A stretch of DNA of 64,000 nt from UBA4416 sp020846025. Lineage in GTDB: Bacteria; Bacteroidota; Bacteroidia; B-17B0; Aurantibacillaceae. Made by a program: the position numbers and the translations under genes. The notes under the pieces were generated by a model. The model did no database searches, had not been told where the DNA came from, and worked only from the letters and a program-made list of their open reading frames with translations. Of the stretch, positions 26,523 to 35,524 are shown in pieces; the first letter of the stretch is position 1, and every line of letters starts with the position of its first letter. The stretch is taken from NCBI GenBank assembly GCA_963169295.1, contig CAUJDD010000102.1, positions 77,946-141,945 of the forward strand, read 5' to 3'.

Positions 26523-27263
26523 ATGTTTACACTTTTTGTAAAAGAAATTCGAGGTTTTTTAAGTTCGCTTATTGGTTATATTACCATTGCAGTTTTTATT
26601 ACGGGCATAGGCACGTTTATGTGGTTAGCTCCTAATGAGAGTGCTGGTTCTAATGTACTCGAAAATGGCTTTGCAAATATTGACCCTTTATTTATTTTGG
26701 CACCTTGGATATATTTATTCTTAATTCCAGCAATTACCATGCGTAGCTTCTCGGAAGAGAAAAAGACAGGCACCATTGAACTATTACTTACTCGTCCTCT
26801 TACCGAATTACAAATAGTATTAGCTAAATATTTTGCAGGTGTAGTATTAGTTCTTGTTTCATTATTACCTACTTTAATTTATTACTATTCAGTATATCAA
26901 TTAGGTAGTCCTAAAGGTAATATTGATGTGGGTGGCATGTGGGGTTCGTACATTGGCTTATTATTTTTAGGTGCTGGATTTGTTTCGGTAGGTGTATTTG
27001 CCTCTTCTATTTCCGAAAATCAAGTTGTTGCATTTATCATGGCTTTTTTACTCTGTTTTATTACTTATATAGGTTTTGATTTTATATCTGTGGCTGGTGT
27101 TTTTGGGAAATACGATGCCTTGGTAAAAAATTTAGGAATGAATGCACACTATGTAAGCATGAGTAGAGGCGTGATTGATACAAGAGATGTGATTTATTTT
27201 ATTTCTATCATCTCATTCTTTAATTTACTATCAAAAATTGTTTTGGAAAGTAGAAAGTGGTAA
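26523..27263 (+). CDS. gldF: Gliding motility ABC transporter permease GldF
   Basis: A 246-residue, six-span ABC-2 type permease. N-terminal LFVKEIRGFLSSLIGYI, the conserved cytoplasmic MRSFSEEKKTGTIELLLTRPLTELQIVLAKYFAG segment (about 74-107), then four further spans. GldF with GldG and the ATPase GldA is needed for gliding in Flavobacterium johnsoniae, although many non-gliding Bacteroidota carry it too. gldA is not in the window. gldG follows one base after the stop codon, so the two are translated from one message. Confidence 0.92.
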   Translation: MFTLFVKEIRGFLSSLIGYITIAVFITGIGTFMWLAPNESAGSNVLENGFANIDPLFILAPWIYLFLIPAITMRSFSEEKKTGTIELLLTRPLTELQIVLAKYFAGVVLVLVSLLPTLIYYYSVYQLGSPKGNIDVGGMWGSYIGLLFLGAGFVSVGVFASSISENQVVAFIMAFLLCFITYIGFDFISVAGVFGKYDALVKNLGMNAHYVSMSRGVIDTRDVIYFISIISFFNLLSKIVLESRKW

Positions 27264-27264
27264 A

Positions 27265-28962
27265 ATGAAACATAAGAACTCAATACAAAAACGAAAAGAT
27301 ATTACTGCATTGATTATGCTTCTAGTCATTGTTGTGTTGTGTAACTTTATTGGTTCATTTGTATTTAAACGATTTGACTTAACCAACGAAAAACGATATA
27401 CCTTATCTGAATCTACTAAAAAAATGTTACAATCGCTTAATGATGTTGTGTACATTAAAGTGTATTTGCAAGGGGATTTTAATCCCACCTTTACGCGCTT
27501 AAAAAATGAAACCAAAGAAATATTAGATGAATTTAGAGCATACTCTAATCATAATTTAGAGTATGAACTCATTAATCCTCTAGAAAATCCAAACAAAAAC
27601 GAAACTGATAAAATTGAAAAACAACTCTATGAAAAAGGCATTATGCCCGAACAAATAGTGGACAGAAGTACGAACAAGATTTCAGAAACGTTAATTTGGC
27701 CTGGCGCAATCGTTACCTATAAAGGCAAAGAAAGTGTATGGCAAATCTATAAGCGCCAGTTAGGATTTGAAATTGAACAAAGCATCAATAATTCGGTACA
27801 GGAATTAGAATACGGATTAATGAATGCTATTAAGAAAACAATGATTGAAAAAAAACCTGAAGTATTATTTGTTGAAGGACACAATGAACTAGATACCATT
27901 TCAGGAGCCGATTTTATGAAATCATTAACCGAATATTATAATGTCTCTAGAGTAAATATTAATCATAAGTTATACGCTCTTAAAGGTGCCGATGCAATAG
28001 TGATTGCACAACCCGACTCAGTATTTGACGAGAAAGATAAATTTATTATTGACCAGTTTATTATGAATGGTGGCAAAGCCCTATGGCTTGTAGAACCCGT
28101 TTATGTAAACAGAGATACTTTAACAACTAGAGGCTATTCACTTGGTTTTACAAATCCTTTAAACATAGAAGACATGCTCTTTAAATATGGCGTACGTCTT
28201 AATCCATTATTAGTGCAAGATTTACAATGCGCTCAAGTGCCCGTAAATGTTGGTTTTAAACAAGGACAACCTGATTTTAACCCTTTTCCGTGGGTTTACT
28301 ATCCATTGTTGTTACCATCTGCATCGCATCCTATTGTTAAAAACTTAGACTTAATTCGCACTGAATATATAGGCACACTCGATACCGTATTTGCTAAAGA
28401 TGTAACAAAAACTATTTTACTTCAAACCTCTCGCTACACTAAAACACTACCTACCCCAGTTCGAATTAATGCAGCTCAGGTAAGATTAAAACCTCAAGAA
28501 AGTCAGTACAATAACTCGTTTCAAAATGTAGCTTGCTTACTAGAAGGTCGTTTTGAATCGAATTACAAAAACCGATTAACAACAGCTATACGCGAAGATA
28601 GCGCCATTGGATTTATAGAAAAAAGTAAACCTACTAAAATGATTGTAGTAACCGATGGTGATATTGCTAAAAGTGAATTTAATAGGGCAAATGGAATGAT
28701 TTATCCTGTTGGATTTGACCGATACTCTAACCAACAATTTGCTAATAAAACTTTCTTATTAAATTGTATGAATTATTTATTGGGTGGAGAAGAACTTTTA
28801 CAGCTAAGAGCTAGAGAAATTAAATTACGTCTATTAGACAAAAAGAAAATTAGCACACAAGCATCTAAATGGAAATTTATAAATGTAGGTTTACCACTCA
28901 CACTTATCATCTTTTTTGGTATCATACAATATTACATACGTAAAAAAAGATACAGTAATTAA
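27265..28962 (+). CDS. gldG: Gliding motility ABC transporter auxiliary protein GldG
   Basis: A 565-residue membrane-anchored protein: N-terminal span (about 14-36), the GldG signature NEKRYTLSESTKKMLQSLNDVVYIKVYLQGDFNP (about 47-80), a large extracytoplasmic domain of the ABC_transp_aux type (VEGHNELDTI, LWLVEP, VTDGDIAKSEFNRANG), and a C-terminal span (about 540-560). The partner of GldF. I start at ATG 27265, one base after the gldF stop, instead of an upstream in-frame TTG that would overlap gldF. DUF4340 follows 9 bases later. Confidence 0.92.
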   Translation: MKHKNSIQKRKDITALIMLLVIVVLCNFIGSFVFKRFDLTNEKRYTLSESTKKMLQSLNDVVYIKVYLQGDFNPTFTRLKNETKEILDEFRAYSNHNLEYELINPLENPNKNETDKIEKQLYEKGIMPEQIVDRSTNKISETLIWPGAIVTYKGKESVWQIYKRQLGFEIEQSINNSVQELEYGLMNAIKKTMIEKKPEVLFVEGHNELDTISGADFMKSLTEYYNVSRVNINHKLYALKGADAIVIAQPDSVFDEKDKFIIDQFIMNGGKALWLVEPVYVNRDTLTTRGYSLGFTNPLNIEDMLFKYGVRLNPLLVQDLQCAQVPVNVGFKQGQPDFNPFPWVYYPLLLPSASHPIVKNLDLIRTEYIGTLDTVFAKDVTKTILLQTSRYTKTLPTPVRINAAQVRLKPQESQYNNSFQNVACLLEGRFESNYKNRLTTAIREDSAIGFIEKSKPTKMIVVTDGDIAKSEFNRANGMIYPVGFDRYSNQQFANKTFLLNCMNYLLGGEELLQLRAREIKLRLLDKKKISTQASKWKFINVGLPLTLIIFFGIIQYYIRKKRYSN

Positions 28963-28971
28963 TAACTCTTA

Positions 28972-29997
28972 ATGATGAAAAAAACATCACTTATTACACT
29001 AACTATACTTGTATTACTTTCAGCTCTTGCTGTTTATATATATAAAACAAAAGGTAGCACCACTACTTTAGATAAAGAAGCTAGTGATTTTAAATTTAAA
29101 GATACAGCCTCAATTGATAAAATTTTTATTGCGGATAAGGAAGGACACTCTGTAACTCTAGAAAGAAAAAAAACAAATTGGCTTTTAAACAATAAATACG
29201 TTGTTCGACCTGATATATTAGAAGGTTTATTACAAACCATTGCTACCGTAGAAGTTAAATCACCTGTATCAAAAAATGGAAGAGATGCCATTATACAAAT
29301 TATGGCCGCAAAATCTACTAAAATAGAAATATACAGTAAAGGCAAAAAAGTAAAACAATATTTTGTAGGACACAATACCATTGACCACACAGGAACTTAT
29401 ATGATTTTAACCAACCTTGATACCGACGAAAACTATAGCGAACCATTTGTAACATTTATTCCTGGATTCGAAGGTTTTTTAACTACCCGTTATATTGCTA
29501 CCGAAAACGACTGGCGGGATAGAACTATGATTAACCTACGACCACCCCAAATTAAAAAAATACACCTCGAATTACTAGAAGTGCCTGACTCTTCATTTGT
29601 TATCGATTTATTTAGTATGCAGCGCTTCGGTATAAAATCACCAAAAGGCGCCATACCATTCGACGAAGCAAAGCTAAAGCAATTTATTGCTTACTTTCAA
29701 AATGTGAACTGCGAATATGTTTTAGAAGAAAAAGACCACATTGTTGATTCTTTAAAGAAATCGGCACTACCATTTGCTAAACTTACAATATACGACCGCA
29801 ACGAAAATATAAACGTGTGTGAATTTTTTCATAAAGCATCTAGCAAAGCACAAAACGAGCAATATGGTATTGACTACAAATACGACCCAGACAGGCTGTA
29901 TGTAAACTACAATAACGGTAAAGATTGGGGAATTGCTCAATTTTATGTGTTCGGTAAAATTCTGCAAACGTACGACTACTTTCTTCCACTTAAATAA
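28972..29997 (+). CDS. DUF4340 protein following gldFG
   Basis: A 341-residue protein with an N-terminal membrane anchor (about 5-24) and extracytoplasmic DUF4340-type sequence: FKDTASIDKIFIADKEGHSVTLERK, W-L-N-N repeats, RTMINLRPPQIKKIHLEL. DUF4340 proteins are regular companions of GldG-like ABC auxiliary proteins, so it may be part of the same envelope complex. No catalytic motif is seen. Two ATGs (28972 and 28975) are equally possible starts. The gene ends 106 bases before dnaN. Confidence 0.83.
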   Translation: MMKKTSLITLTILVLLSALAVYIYKTKGSTTTLDKEASDFKFKDTASIDKIFIADKEGHSVTLERKKTNWLLNNKYVVRPDILEGLLQTIATVEVKSPVSKNGRDAIIQIMAAKSTKIEIYSKGKKVKQYFVGHNTIDHTGTYMILTNLDTDENYSEPFVTFIPGFEGFLTTRYIATENDWRDRTMINLRPPQIKKIHLELLEVPDSSFVIDLFSMQRFGIKSPKGAIPFDEAKLKQFIAYFQNVNCEYVLEEKDHIVDSLKKSALPFAKLTIYDRNENINVCEFFHKASSKAQNEQYGIDYKYDPDRLYVNYNNGKDWGIAQFYVFGKILQTYDYFLPLK

Positions 29998-30103
29998 ATT
30001 GCTGTTAAAAAATAGTGTATAACTACACTTCTTTTCATTCCTTTATCCATTTCTATTATGGTTAAATTTGACTGTTTAGTATAAATTTAAATTTTTATCA
30101 TAT

Positions 30104-31225
30104 ATGAATTTTGTTGTTTCTTCATCAGCCTTATTAAAACACCTAAAATCTATCAGCGGCGTTTTAAACACAAGTAATACAATTCCCATTTTAGATTGTT
30201 TTTTATTTGACTTAAAAGACAACAACCTCACATTAGTGGCTAGTGATATGGAAACAACCATTACTACTACCCTAAAAGTAGAAGCATCAGAAAATGGTAA
30301 TATTGCTATACCAGCAAAAACTTTACTTGAAGCATTAAGTAATTTGCCTGAACAACCTGTTTCATTTATTATTGACAAGAAAAAATTTAGTGCTAAACTT
30401 AAAACCGAAACTGGAGATTATACCTTAACAGGGCACAATGGCGAAGAATACCCAAAATTACCAAAAGTAGAATCAGCTACATCTGTTATTATAAAAAGTG
30501 ATGTTTTAGCTAATGCCATTAATAAAACCATTTTCGCAACAGGTAATGATGATTTAAGACCAGTGATGAGTGGAGTGTATTGCCAATTTAGCGAAGACAA
30601 CTCAATTTTTGTTGCAACCGATGCTCATAAACTAGTGCGTTACACACGCCACGATGCTAAAGCTGGTGCTTCTGCATCTTTTATTATGCCAAAAAAACCA
30701 CTTAATGTTTTAAAAAACTTATTACTTGGAATTGATGATGCAGTAAAAGTAGAATTTAATAAAACAAACGCTTATTTTAATTTTAGTCAAATAAACTTAG
30801 TGTGTCGCTTAATTGATGGCAAATACCCCAACTATGAAGCTGTAATTCCAAAACAAAATCCTAACAAACTAACCGTTGATCGTGCTTCGTTTTTGGGAGC
30901 TATTCGTCGAGTGAGTGTATTTGCAAGCAAAGCCACACATCAAATTCGTATTAAAATAGCTGGAAGTCAATTAACCATATCAGCAGAAGATTTAGATTTT
31001 GCGAACGAAGGACACGAAACACTTGTGTGTACCTATATAGGCGAAGACATGGAGATAGGTTTTAACTCAAAATTTGTACTCGAAATGTTGTCTAATCTTG
31101 AAAGTGATGAAATAACTATTGAGATGAGTGCTCCTAATCGTGCAGGTATCATTATGCCAACTCAAAAAAACAATCCTGCCGAAGATGTACTAATGCTTGT
31201 GATGCCTGTAATGCTTAATAATTAA
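30104..31225 (+). CDS. dnaN: DNA polymerase III beta sliding clamp
   Basis: A 373-residue clamp that encircles DNA and tethers polymerase. Three tandem clamp domains are recognisable: N-terminal MNFVVSSSALLKHLKSISGVLNTSNTIPIL, middle ANAINKTIFATGNDDLRPVMSGVYCQF, and C-terminal FNSKFVLEMLSNLESDEITIEMSAPNRAGIIMP, ending VLMLVMPVMLNN. It is not beside dnaA or an evident origin here; the flanking genes are gldFG and a LuxR regulator. Length and motifs are normal. Confidence 0.95.
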   Translation: MNFVVSSSALLKHLKSISGVLNTSNTIPILDCFLFDLKDNNLTLVASDMETTITTTLKVEASENGNIAIPAKTLLEALSNLPEQPVSFIIDKKKFSAKLKTETGDYTLTGHNGEEYPKLPKVESATSVIIKSDVLANAINKTIFATGNDDLRPVMSGVYCQFSEDNSIFVATDAHKLVRYTRHDAKAGASASFIMPKKPLNVLKNLLLGIDDAVKVEFNKTNAYFNFSQINLVCRLIDGKYPNYEAVIPKQNPNKLTVDRASFLGAIRRVSVFASKATHQIRIKIAGSQLTISAEDLDFANEGHETLVCTYIGEDMEIGFNSKFVLEMLSNLESDEITIEMSAPNRAGIIMPTQKNNPAEDVLMLVMPVMLNN

Positions 31226-31439
31226 TATATAGCGATAAACAGATAGTTAAGTTATAAATAACATTTGTATCTAATGCCTATTAAGCGGTTATCCTATTTC
31301 TTTTTGTAATATTTTTACTGCATAGCAGTAGAAAATATTTGTGAAATAATCTATTCACATTAACAGAATCAATCCACCCCCCCCATATTAAACAAAAGCA
31401 CATAATGTCCTTTTACGGCTCAAATTTGATAAATATCAT
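31226..31439. other. Intergenic region after dnaN with hairpin and C8 tract
   Basis: No coding frame is visible between dnaN and the LuxR-type regulator promoter. The stretch contains a long imperfect hairpin at 31308-31336 and a run of eight C residues at 31377-31384, both described separately, and then the regulator promoter at 31440. Confidence 0.5.
31308..31336. repeat. Long stem-loop downstream of dnaN
   Basis: The arms AATATTTT-TACTGC and GCAGTA-g-AAAATATT pair over 14 bp with one bulged base and a 3-base loop. It could end or stabilise the dnaN transcript, but it lacks a clear U-run, so I call it a stem-loop and not a firm terminator. Confidence 0.5.
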
Positions 31440-31470
31440 TTTGTGGTTTAAGTTATAAATCTTACTTTTG
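31440..31470 (+). promoter_or_regulatory. Complete Bacteroidota promoter of the LuxR-type regulator
   Basis: TTTG at 31440-31443, a 19-base spacer, and TACTTTTG (TAnnTTTG) at 31463-31470. This is a full match to the Bacteroidota vegetative promoter, placing transcription start near 31477, about 18 bases before the ATG at 31495. Confidence 0.75.
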
Positions 31471-31494
31471 TTTAAAATTAATCTAAATAAGAAA

Positions 31495-32151
31495 ATGATT
31501 TCTGTATTAATAGCTGATAAAAACTATTTAAGTCGTTTGGGCTTATATACTTTACTAAGTAATTCGGCTCATTTTGAGGTTGATTACATTGAAAATGAAG
31601 CATTTGAAGAAATTTTACTTGCAATTAAAAAATATAAACCAAAGGTTTTAGTACTTGACTTTCAATCCCTTGGTTTAAATATGAACCAACTAGAAACCAT
31701 TTCTAAAACGTTTAACCGTTTACAAATATTAGCCATTACAGATTATCTCCATAAATCGGATATGATGATGGCTTTAGAAAGTGGGATTAAAAGTTATTTA
31801 TTAAAAGAGTGCGACAAGGAAGAAATTATCGAAGCATTACATGCTACTTATAACGGACAGCGTTTTTTATGTGGAAAAATTGCACATTATTTGGCTTCGC
31901 CACAAGAAGAAAGTATCATTCGACATGAACTCGATAAGGTATCTTGCAAGGGCTTAGGTATTACCGATCGAGAATTAGACATTATTCGATTAATCTCCGA
32001 AGGTTTATCCAATAAATTAATAGCAGATAAATTAGAACTAAGTACACATACTGTGAACACTCATCGCAAAAATATTATGACTAAGCTTGGTATCCCAAAC
32101 ACAGCGGGAATAGTAATGTTTGCAGTTAGAAATAACTTATTAGCAGCTTAA
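31495..32151 (+). CDS. LuxR/NarL-family response regulator with altered acidic pocket
   Basis: A 218-residue regulator: receiver domain (1-120) with phosphoacceptor Asp55 in VLVLDFQ, Thr82 (LAITDY) and Lys104 (YLLKEC), then a LuxR-type helix-turn-helix (about 158-212: GITDRELDIIRLISEGLSNKLIADKLELSTHTVNTHRKNIMTKLG). The usual acidic pair near residue 8-9 is reduced to Asp8-Lys9, so magnesium binding and phosphorylation may be weakened. The start at ATG 31495 gives the family N-terminus MISVLIADKN; an upstream in-frame TTG lies inside the promoter. No cognate kinase is adjacent. A 37-residue membrane microprotein follows 5 bases later. Confidence 0.88.
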   Translation: MISVLIADKNYLSRLGLYTLLSNSAHFEVDYIENEAFEEILLAIKKYKPKVLVLDFQSLGLNMNQLETISKTFNRLQILAITDYLHKSDMMMALESGIKSYLLKECDKEEIIEALHATYNGQRFLCGKIAHYLASPQEESIIRHELDKVSCKGLGITDRELDIIRLISEGLSNKLIADKLELSTHTVNTHRKNIMTKLGIPNTAGIVMFAVRNNLLAA

Positions 32152-32156
32152 ATATA

Positions 32157-32270
32157 ATGGGCACTACATCTTTAGAAATAGGTGATTATTTTATCTTACT
32201 TTTTATTGCTTTAGTTTTAGGATTGGGAATTTACACCATTGTAAAATTTATGAGAAATAAGAATATTTAA
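32157..32270 (+). CDS. 37-residue single-span membrane microprotein
   Basis: A short frame starting ATG 5 bases after the regulator stop codon and ending TAA at 32270. It encodes MGTTSLEIGDYFI followed by a hydrophobic span (about residues 12-29, LLFIALVLGLGIY) and a basic tail (VKFMRNKNI), i.e. a typical single-pass topology with positive-inside C-terminus. Tight spacing behind the regulator and good hydrophobicity argue for a real gene. Function unknown; homologues could not be checked. Next gene guaA starts 41 bases downstream. Confidence 0.5.
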   Translation: MGTTSLEIGDYFILLFIALVLGLGIYTIVKFMRNKNI

Positions 32271-32294
32271 CCCAAAATACACCAAACAATTAGC

Positions 32295-32302
32295 TATCTT
32301 TG
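32295..32302 (+). promoter_or_regulatory. Possible -7 element of guaA
   Basis: TATCTTTG matches TAnnTTTG and ends 9 bases before the guaA ATG at 32312. There is no -33 TTTG at 19-20 bases, so this is a weak call, and guaA may instead be read through from the regulator transcript. Confidence 0.3.
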
Positions 32303-32311
32303 TTAGCTATT

Positions 32312-33841
32312 ATGCAAGAACAAATTTTAATTCTCGATTTTGGTTCACAATTTACACAACTCATCGCGCGTAGATTACGAGAGATGAACGTATATTGCGA
32401 AATTCACCCATTTAACAAAATACCTGAAATAACTTCACAAATAAAGGGTGTCATTTTATCTGGTAGCCCACATAGTGTAAGGCAAGAAAAACCACTTAAT
32501 CCGGATTTATCAAACATAAAAGGTAAATTACCTTTGCTCGGAATCTGTTATGGAGCACAATTACTTTCACACTTTTATGGTGGTGAAGTGGGCATGTCAA
32601 ATTCAAGAGAATACGGTCGTGCTAACTTAAACTTTGTGGATCATGAGAACCCATTATTTAAAGATATTTCAAATAATTCACAAGTGTGGATGAGTCACGG
32701 TGATACCATTGTAAAAATTCCAAGTAATTATAAAATAATTAGTAGTACCCACGATGTAAAAATTGCTGGTTACGCCATTGAAGGTGAACAAAGTTGGGGT
32801 ATTCAATTCCATCCAGAAGTGTATCACTCTACCGAGGGTACTAAACTTCTCGAAAATTTTGTAAAAGGTATTTGTGGTTGTAAAGGCAACTGGACATCTG
32901 CATCATTTATTGATTTAACAGTAAAAGAATTAAAAGAAAAACTTGGAAACGATAAAGTAGTTTTAGGATTATCAGGTGGCGTGGATAGTAGTGTAGCTGC
33001 GGTTTTGCTTCATAAAGCAATAGGTACTAATTTACATTGCATCTTTGTGGACAATGGTTTATTACGCAAAAATGAATTTGAAAATGTGTTAGATTCATAT
33101 AAACACATGGGACTTAACGTAAAAGGTGTAAATGCCAAACAAAGATTTTATGAAGCACTAAAGGGCTTAACCGACCCAGAAGCAAAACGTAAAGCAATAG
33201 GAAAAGTTTTTGTTGATGTATTTGATGATGAATCTAAATTAATTAGTGATGCAAAATGGTTAGGGCAAGGTACCATATATCCTGATGTTATTGAGAGTTT
33301 ATCTGTAAATGGTCCCTCAGCAACGATTAAATCTCACCACAATGTAGGTGGATTACCAGATTATATGAAACTAAAAGTAGTTGAACCCCTTCGCAGTTTA
33401 TTTAAAGACGAGGTAAGACGTGTAGGAACAGCATTAGGTATTGATGCTTCATTAATTGGACGACATCCTTTTCCAGGACCAGGATTAGCTATTCGTATAT
33501 TAGGAGATATCACTGCACAAAAAGTAGAATTACTACAACATGCCGATTCTATATTTATTGAAAATTTAAAATCGGAAGGATTATATGATAAAGTATGGCA
33601 AGCAGGTGTTATTTTATTGCCTATACAAAGTGTAGGTGTAATGGGCGATGAACGCACCTATGAACAAGTGGTTGCACTTCGAGCGGTTTCATCTACTGAC
33701 GGAATGACGGCCGATTGGTGTCATTTACCTTATGAATTTTTAGCGAAAGTTTCCAACGAGATTATTAATAAAGTAAAAGGTATAAATCGTGTGGTATATG
33801 ACATTAGCTCTAAACCACCTGCTACTATTGAATGGGAATAA
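32312..33841 (+). CDS. guaA: GMP synthase (glutamine-hydrolysing)
   Basis: Converts XMP, ATP and glutamine into GMP. The 509-residue protein has the class-I glutamine amidotransferase domain (LGICYGAQLLSHFYGG with the nucleophilic cysteine, WGIQFHPEVYHS), the ATP pyrophosphatase domain with LGLSGGVDSSVAAVLLHKA, and the C-terminal dimerisation domain (GRHPFPGPGLAIRILG, then SKPPATIEWE). The start is set at ATG 32312 (MQEQILILDFGSQ) rather than the upstream TTG. The LysM protein gene follows 15 bases later. Confidence 0.95.
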   Translation: MQEQILILDFGSQFTQLIARRLREMNVYCEIHPFNKIPEITSQIKGVILSGSPHSVRQEKPLNPDLSNIKGKLPLLGICYGAQLLSHFYGGEVGMSNSREYGRANLNFVDHENPLFKDISNNSQVWMSHGDTIVKIPSNYKIISSTHDVKIAGYAIEGEQSWGIQFHPEVYHSTEGTKLLENFVKGICGCKGNWTSASFIDLTVKELKEKLGNDKVVLGLSGGVDSSVAAVLLHKAIGTNLHCIFVDNGLLRKNEFENVLDSYKHMGLNVKGVNAKQRFYEALKGLTDPEAKRKAIGKVFVDVFDDESKLISDAKWLGQGTIYPDVIESLSVNGPSATIKSHHNVGGLPDYMKLKVVEPLRSLFKDEVRRVGTALGIDASLIGRHPFPGPGLAIRILGDITAQKVELLQHADSIFIENLKSEGLYDKVWQAGVILLPIQSVGVMGDERTYEQVVALRAVSSTDGMTADWCHLPYEFLAKVSNEIINKVKGINRVVYDISSKPPATIEWE

Positions 33842-33856
33842 TTTATAAATAGTAAG

Positions 33857-35503
33857 ATGAATTTTATAAAACAGTCATATCTTATTTTATCATTTCTGAT
33901 GTTTGTTGGGCTTTATACTCAAGCGCAAGTTAAATCATCAGAAATAAAAACCATTAATGGAAAAAAATATTATATACATAAGGTAGAAAAAGGACAAAGT
34001 TTATATGCTATTGCAAAGGTTTATGAAACGGATATAAATTCAATATTAGCCGAAAATGATGAAGCCATAGATGGATTAAGAGCAGGGCAAGAACTAAAAA
34101 TTCCATTTGATAACCATTTATTACAACAAAATAACATCAACCAAATAGATACGAATAAATACGCATATCATACAATATTAAAAGGAGAAACTATTTATAG
34201 CATTACTAAGAAGTATGGCATTGATGAAAAAAAACTAGCCGCATATAATGCAGGGCTTACATCTAATATAAAAGAAGGACAAGTAATAGTTGTAGGCGAA
34301 AAAAAGAGAACAACACATGCAATAACTACTCAACCTATAAAAACAACCCAAGCACCAAAACAGGAAATTAAACTGGAGCCTTTCATTCATAAACCTAAAA
34401 AAACATCGTATGTAATAGGCTTATTACTTCCTTTTAAATTAGCAGAAAGCGAATCAATTAATATTGATGAATTGGTTAAAACTAATGGAAAATTCCCATT
34501 TGCTCAAGATTTATCATTAGATTTTTATACAGGGTTTAAAAAAGCGGTGGACTCATTAAATAATGCCAATTTTGAAGTTACTATAAGATTGTATGATACC
34601 GATGATAGAGACACTTCAAAAATTGAAGCGATTTGTAAAAGCAATGAATTTAAAAAACTCGACGCCGTATTTGGTCCACTTTATGCGGGTATGTTTAAAA
34701 TTGTAGCTAAACATGCTAAGCAATACCAAATTCCAATTATATCTCCAGTTGTACAACAAAATAAAATTCTGTTCGAGAGTCCTAATGCTAGTAAAATAAC
34801 GCCTTCAACATATACACTTATAGAGTCTTTAGCTGACTTTACGCTCGATTCTTTTCTTAATAGTAAAGTTATTATTGTAAACACAACTGCAAAAGATATA
34901 GCATACACCAAAACGTTTAAAGCCGAGTATAATAATGCACTTCAAAAAAAACATATTAATTTAAAAGACTCAGCTATCGAAGTTAAAGGCATTGCTGGTG
35001 TAAAAGCCGCTTATATGCCAGGAAAGAAAAATATTATTGTGATGTTTACAAACAATCAAGTGTTTTTACAAGATTTTATTACACAATTACATATTTTTTC
35101 AGATAAAAAAGATATTGTACTAATGGGATTTCAATCAACCACAAATATTGATAATTTAGACCAAGAATATTTAAACAACCTTCAATTTCATTTTGCCACT
35201 TCTAATCACTTAAACTACCAAGATAGCGCAACTATACGACTAACAAAATATTATCAATCTATATACGGTACAGATCCAAGCGATTATTATTTTTTAGGAT
35301 ATGACATTGCAACGTATTATTTAGAACATCTAAAAACTATTGGTCCTGATTTTTTTAATAATTTAGATAATTACGAAACAACAGGAGTATATACAGGGTT
35401 TAGATTTTATCAACCTGATAAAGAAACTGGGTTTGAAAATACAGCAACATATATCTACAAATATTCAAATTATAAATTATACCAAATAAACTGGAAACAA
35501 TAA
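33857..35503 (+). CDS. LysM protein with periplasmic-binding-like domain
   Basis: A 548-residue exported protein. Signal peptide (residues 1-23, LYTQAQ), two LysM peptidoglycan-binding repeats (about 38-88 HKVEKGQSLYAIAKVYETD, and about 96-145 HTILKGETIYSITKKYGID), a linker, then about 370 residues resembling type-1 periplasmic-binding (ABC amino-acid receptor) folds (VIGLLLPFKLAES, DAVFGPLYAGMFKIVAKHAKQYQIPIISPV, YFLGYDIATYYLEHL). Proteins of this arrangement are common after guaA in Bacteroidota. It is probably a wall-linked periplasmic protein; ligand unknown. Confidence 0.85.
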   Translation: MNFIKQSYLILSFLMFVGLYTQAQVKSSEIKTINGKKYYIHKVEKGQSLYAIAKVYETDINSILAENDEAIDGLRAGQELKIPFDNHLLQQNNINQIDTNKYAYHTILKGETIYSITKKYGIDEKKLAAYNAGLTSNIKEGQVIVVGEKKRTTHAITTQPIKTTQAPKQEIKLEPFIHKPKKTSYVIGLLLPFKLAESESINIDELVKTNGKFPFAQDLSLDFYTGFKKAVDSLNNANFEVTIRLYDTDDRDTSKIEAICKSNEFKKLDAVFGPLYAGMFKIVAKHAKQYQIPIISPVVQQNKILFESPNASKITPSTYTLIESLADFTLDSFLNSKVIIVNTTAKDIAYTKTFKAEYNNALQKKHINLKDSAIEVKGIAGVKAAYMPGKKNIIVMFTNNQVFLQDFITQLHIFSDKKDIVLMGFQSTTNIDNLDQEYLNNLQFHFATSNHLNYQDSATIRLTKYYQSIYGTDPSDYYFLGYDIATYYLEHLKTIGPDFFNNLDNYETTGVYTGFRFYQPDKETGFENTATYIYKYSNYKLYQINWKQ

Positions 35504-35524
35504 TATACAATCCTAGTATAATTG

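Noticed and set aside
29034..29390. 118-residue minus-strand frame inside the DUF4340 gene
   Set aside because: Antisense to a well-supported gene of the gldFG operon, no motif, no spacing for expression.
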